NCBI RefSeq assembly: GCF_900104385.1
Contig: NZ_FNJA01000008.1
Location: 248,001 to 312,000 of the forward strand
Reading direction: 5' to 3'
DNA: 64,000 bases
Source of the DNA: Rhodoferax sp. OV413
GTDB taxonomy: Bacteria; Pseudomonadota; Gammaproteobacteria; Burkholderiales; Burkholderiaceae_C
Shown piece by piece: positions 62,871 to 64,000 of this stretch (the stretch's first letter is position 1; the number at the start of each line of letters is the position of its first letter). A program made the position numbers and the translations under genes. The notes under the pieces are model-generated. The model did not search any database. It was not told where the DNA came from and saw only the letters and a list, made by a program, of their open reading frames with translations.

Positions 62871-64000
62871 ATGGCCCCTGGGAGCGAGGTGACGAAGCAA
62901 CAGCGCCTGCTGCACCTGGGGCTGAACTGCCTGGTCTTTGGCATCTGCTACCTGCTGGCCAACCGGCTCGCGCAGCAGCTCGAAGTCAACCGCCATGTGG
63001 CGCTGGCGCTGGACGCACAGATCCCGTTCTGGCCCTGGATGCTGCTGCCCTACCTAAGCAGCGGGCTATGGCTAACGGCAACATTTCTTACCCTGCGCAG
63101 CCGCGACACCTTGCGCGTATTCAGCCAGCGGCTATTGCTGGCCACGGTGCTAGCAGCCCTGGTGTTTGTGCTGTACCCCCTGCGCTTCAGCCTGCCGCGG
63201 CCCGCGGTGGACACACCCTGGCTGGCCACCCTGTACGGCATGCTGGCCTGGGTGGACCGACCGTACAACCAGCTGCCATCGTTGCACGTGGCGTACTGCC
63301 TGCTGCTGTGGGCATCTTTGCGCGATCTTCTGGCGCCGCTGTGGGCGCGCAGCCTGCTGGCCGCTGGCCTGCTGCTGACGGCGGTGTCCACGCTGTTTAC
63401 CTACCAGCACCATCTGCTGGACCTGCTGGGCGGTGTGGTACTCGGTGGCCTGTGCGTGTACGCGGTCCGGCCCGTGCGCAACGCGCCGAATGTGGCCTTG
63501 TACTACCTGGTGGCGGGCGGTGTAGCCGCAGTGGTCGGCCTGGCCGCCTGGCCTGCGGTGCTCACGCTGTATGGGGTGCTCAGCCTGTGGCTGGTCGGCC
63601 TGGCCTATGCGCGCGGCGACCGGCAGTTTCTACACAAGCGCGAAGGCAGGTACCCGTGGTGGATCGTCCTTCTGTACGCGCCCTATCTGCTCGGTTACCG
63701 GCTCAGCTGGCGGGCCGTGGCATGGCACGAACGGCACCGCCCCGCGATCCAGCAAATAGCCCCCCAACTGTGGATAGGCCGCCGCCTCAGCGAGACCGAA
63801 GCCCGGCTGCTGCCGACCGCTTGCAGCGTGTTCGACCTGTGCTGCGAGCTGCCGGAAACCCCGGCCTTGCGCCACCAGCGCTACCAACACTTTCCCCTGC
63901 TCGACATCGTGGCGCCGCCGGCCGAGGTGGTGCACGACATCGTCACCGCGCTGCGCCGTGAAACAGCAGCCGGCCATACCGTCTACCTGCACTGCGCCAT
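62871..64000 (+). CDS. PAP2/dual-specificity phosphatase (partial, runs off right edge)
   Basis: At least 376 aa and cut by the window edge. The N-terminal half has about six membrane helices with PAP2-type motifs: RPYNQLPSLHVAYC and the later TYQHHLLDLLGG histidine motif. The C-terminal half begins a soluble dual-specificity/tyrosine phosphatase domain, whose HC active-site motif (YLHCA) is at the very edge. This fusion is like E. coli YnbD, encoded with lipid-modifying genes. The real frame is read from the ATG at 62871; another long frame from 63068 is an artefact. Confidence 0.85.
   Translation, partial: MAPGSEVTKQQRLLHLGLNCLVFGICYLLANRLAQQLEVNRHVALALDAQIPFWPWMLLPYLSSGLWLTATFLTLRSRDTLRVFSQRLLLATVLAALVFVLYPLRFSLPRPAVDTPWLATLYGMLAWVDRPYNQLPSLHVAYCLLLWASLRDLLAPLWARSLLAAGLLLTAVSTLFTYQHHLLDLLGGVVLGGLCVYAVRPVRNAPNVALYYLVAGGVAAVVGLAAWPAVLTLYGVLSLWLVGLAYARGDRQFLHKREGRYPWWIVLLYAPYLLGYRLSWRAVAWHERHRPAIQQIAPQLWIGRRLSETEARLLPTACSVFDLCCELPETPALRHQRYQHFPLLDIVAPPAEVVHDIVTALRRETAAGHTVYLHCA

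Noticed and set aside
63068-63961. 297-codon open frame on the plus strand
   Set aside because: The frame from 62871 encodes a recognisable PAP2/dual-specificity phosphatase; this one is a shifted shadow.

Overview
The window is a GC-rich, gene-dense bacterial chromosome segment. Gene content points to a free-living, motile, metabolically versatile betaproteobacterium, most likely of the Comamonadaceae (Rhodoferax/Polaromonas-like); this placement is an inference. It rests on the 3-hydroxybutyrate-oligomer hydrolase, the mix of LysR/MHS/YfiR families, and a dispersed ~58-bp intergenic repeat with a GATAGC...GCGC...TTGGCTTGAA core. No rRNA, tRNA, CRISPR array, insertion sequence or prophage was seen.

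Layout. 1-9.5 kb: chromate transporter, GAF protein, two HDOD proteins, a DnaQ-like exonuclease/GIY-YIG fusion, a PAS-PAS-GGDEF cyclase and a 3HB-oligomer hydrolase lipoprotein. 9.7-13.7 kb: DUF4142 protein, Rnk-like factor, and a LysR-controlled extradiol dioxygenase/esterase pair. 13.7-23.7 kb: a signalling block with a photoactive yellow protein (PYP) homologue abutting a GGDEF-EAL protein, two unknown proteins with overlapping convergent stops, another GGDEF-EAL protein, and a periplasmic binding protein paired with a membrane GGDEF-EAL receptor. 23-31 kb: NAD(P)-binding protein/LysR pair, a KgtP-type transporter, a FixJ-type regulator and a DctS-like sensor kinase, the last two separated by about 2 kb of compositionally different genes (SDR, small membrane protein, DUF1428). 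31-37.6 kb: beta-propeller/MoaD pair, PfkB kinase plus fructose-6-phosphate-aldolase-like protein, an unknown 516-aa protein, LysE exporter and AraC regulator. 37.7-46 kb: an overlapping four-gene operon of TonB receptor, YfiR, CHASE8-type hybrid kinase and REC-GAF-GGDEF-EAL-REC protein. 46-49.8 kb: pirin/DoxX, LysR overlapping ppsR, and two elaborate palindromic elements. 49.8-57.5 kb: a sugar ABC operon with epimerase and dehydrogenase, headed by a GntR regulator fused in frame to an alpha/beta hydrolase and preceded by an 11-bp inverted-repeat operator. 57.6-64 kb: chemoreceptor, RhlE-type helicase, and a lipid-related group (SDR, patatin-like protein lacking the usual catalytic dyad, PAP2/dual-specificity phosphatase running off the right edge).

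The dominant theme is signal transduction, much of it through cyclic di-GMP: five GGDEF and/or EAL proteins, each wired to a different input (light, periplasmic ligand, outer-membrane receptor, cytosolic PAS). The most notable systems are the PYP/GGDEF-EAL pair, the TonB-YfiR-CHASE8 phosphorelay operon and the GntR-hydrolase-led sugar operon.
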